Source: Phaeosaccion multiseriatum
Taxonomy: Eukaryota > Ochrophyta, other classes
Assembly (NCBI GenBank): GCA_965112735.1
Contig: OZ218951.1
Location: 3,100,001 to 3,164,000, forward strand
DNA length: 64,000 bases
Direction: 5' to 3'
Shown: piece by piece, positions 63,989 through 64,000 of the stretch
Numbering within the stretch: position 1 is the stretch's first letter
How the letters are laid out: every line of letters starts with the position of its first letter
Made by a program: the position numbers and the translations under genes
The notes under the pieces: generated by a model
Databases searched by the model: none
What the model saw: the letters and a program-made list of their open reading frames with translations, nothing else
Told to the model about the DNA's origin: nothing

Positions 63989-64000
63989 AGCCGTATATCC

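Overview
The window is nuclear DNA from an intron-rich, GC-rich eukaryote. Its genes have canonical GT-AG introns with unusually heavy loads of simple repeats. The gene set suggests a photosynthetic protist, most likely an ochrophyte-type alga with a complex plastid. The strongest clue is a lumenal FKBP-like protein with a signal peptide ending in an A-S-S-F context followed by a twin-arginine lumen signal. This placement is an inference; no marker fixes the species.

Layout, left to right. A complex I subunit of the NDUFB11/ESSS type (minus, running off the left edge) diverges from a two-exon SDHAF3/ACN9 gene (plus, 971-1461). After about 3 kb of apparently non-coding DNA comes NOT1, the CCR4-NOT scaffold, in 21 exons (4449-18582). 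A seven-exon HS2ST-like sulfotransferase (minus, 24785-20617) diverges from a single-exon AP2-like regulator (plus, 25120-26703). A 0.72-kb near-perfect palindrome lies at 28571-29290, beside the 3' end of a five-exon TMEM184/LAZ1-family membrane protein (minus, 32348-29588). That gene starts only 138 bp from the divergent plastid FKBP-like gene (plus, 32487-35464). A seven-exon secreted protein of unknown function follows (plus, 36147-39484). A decayed RecQ-like helicase and a relic of an ankyrin-gene tail lie near 41-42 kb. A 20-exon, 2292-residue protein with a calponin-homology-like domain (minus, 56255-42342) diverges from a C11orf65/MFI-like IQ-motif protein (plus, 56626-60916). An ankyrin-repeat gene (minus) runs off the right edge.

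Exons were joined by eye from splice consensus, reading phase and protein similarity. Every joined multi-exon model keeps one open frame to its stop and sums to a multiple of three. I could not align or search, so product names rest on recognised motifs.

The most distinctive property is the repeat landscape. A short motif, CAGTTGGTGATACAGC, usually inside CAG/CTG tracts, recurs at more than ten sites in exons, introns and spacers, in both orientations and several reading frames. A second motif, GGATGGCAGTGGATGG, behaves the same way. Many intronic microsatellites appear to grow directly out of splice sites: GTGA or GT arrays from donors, CA arrays into acceptors.
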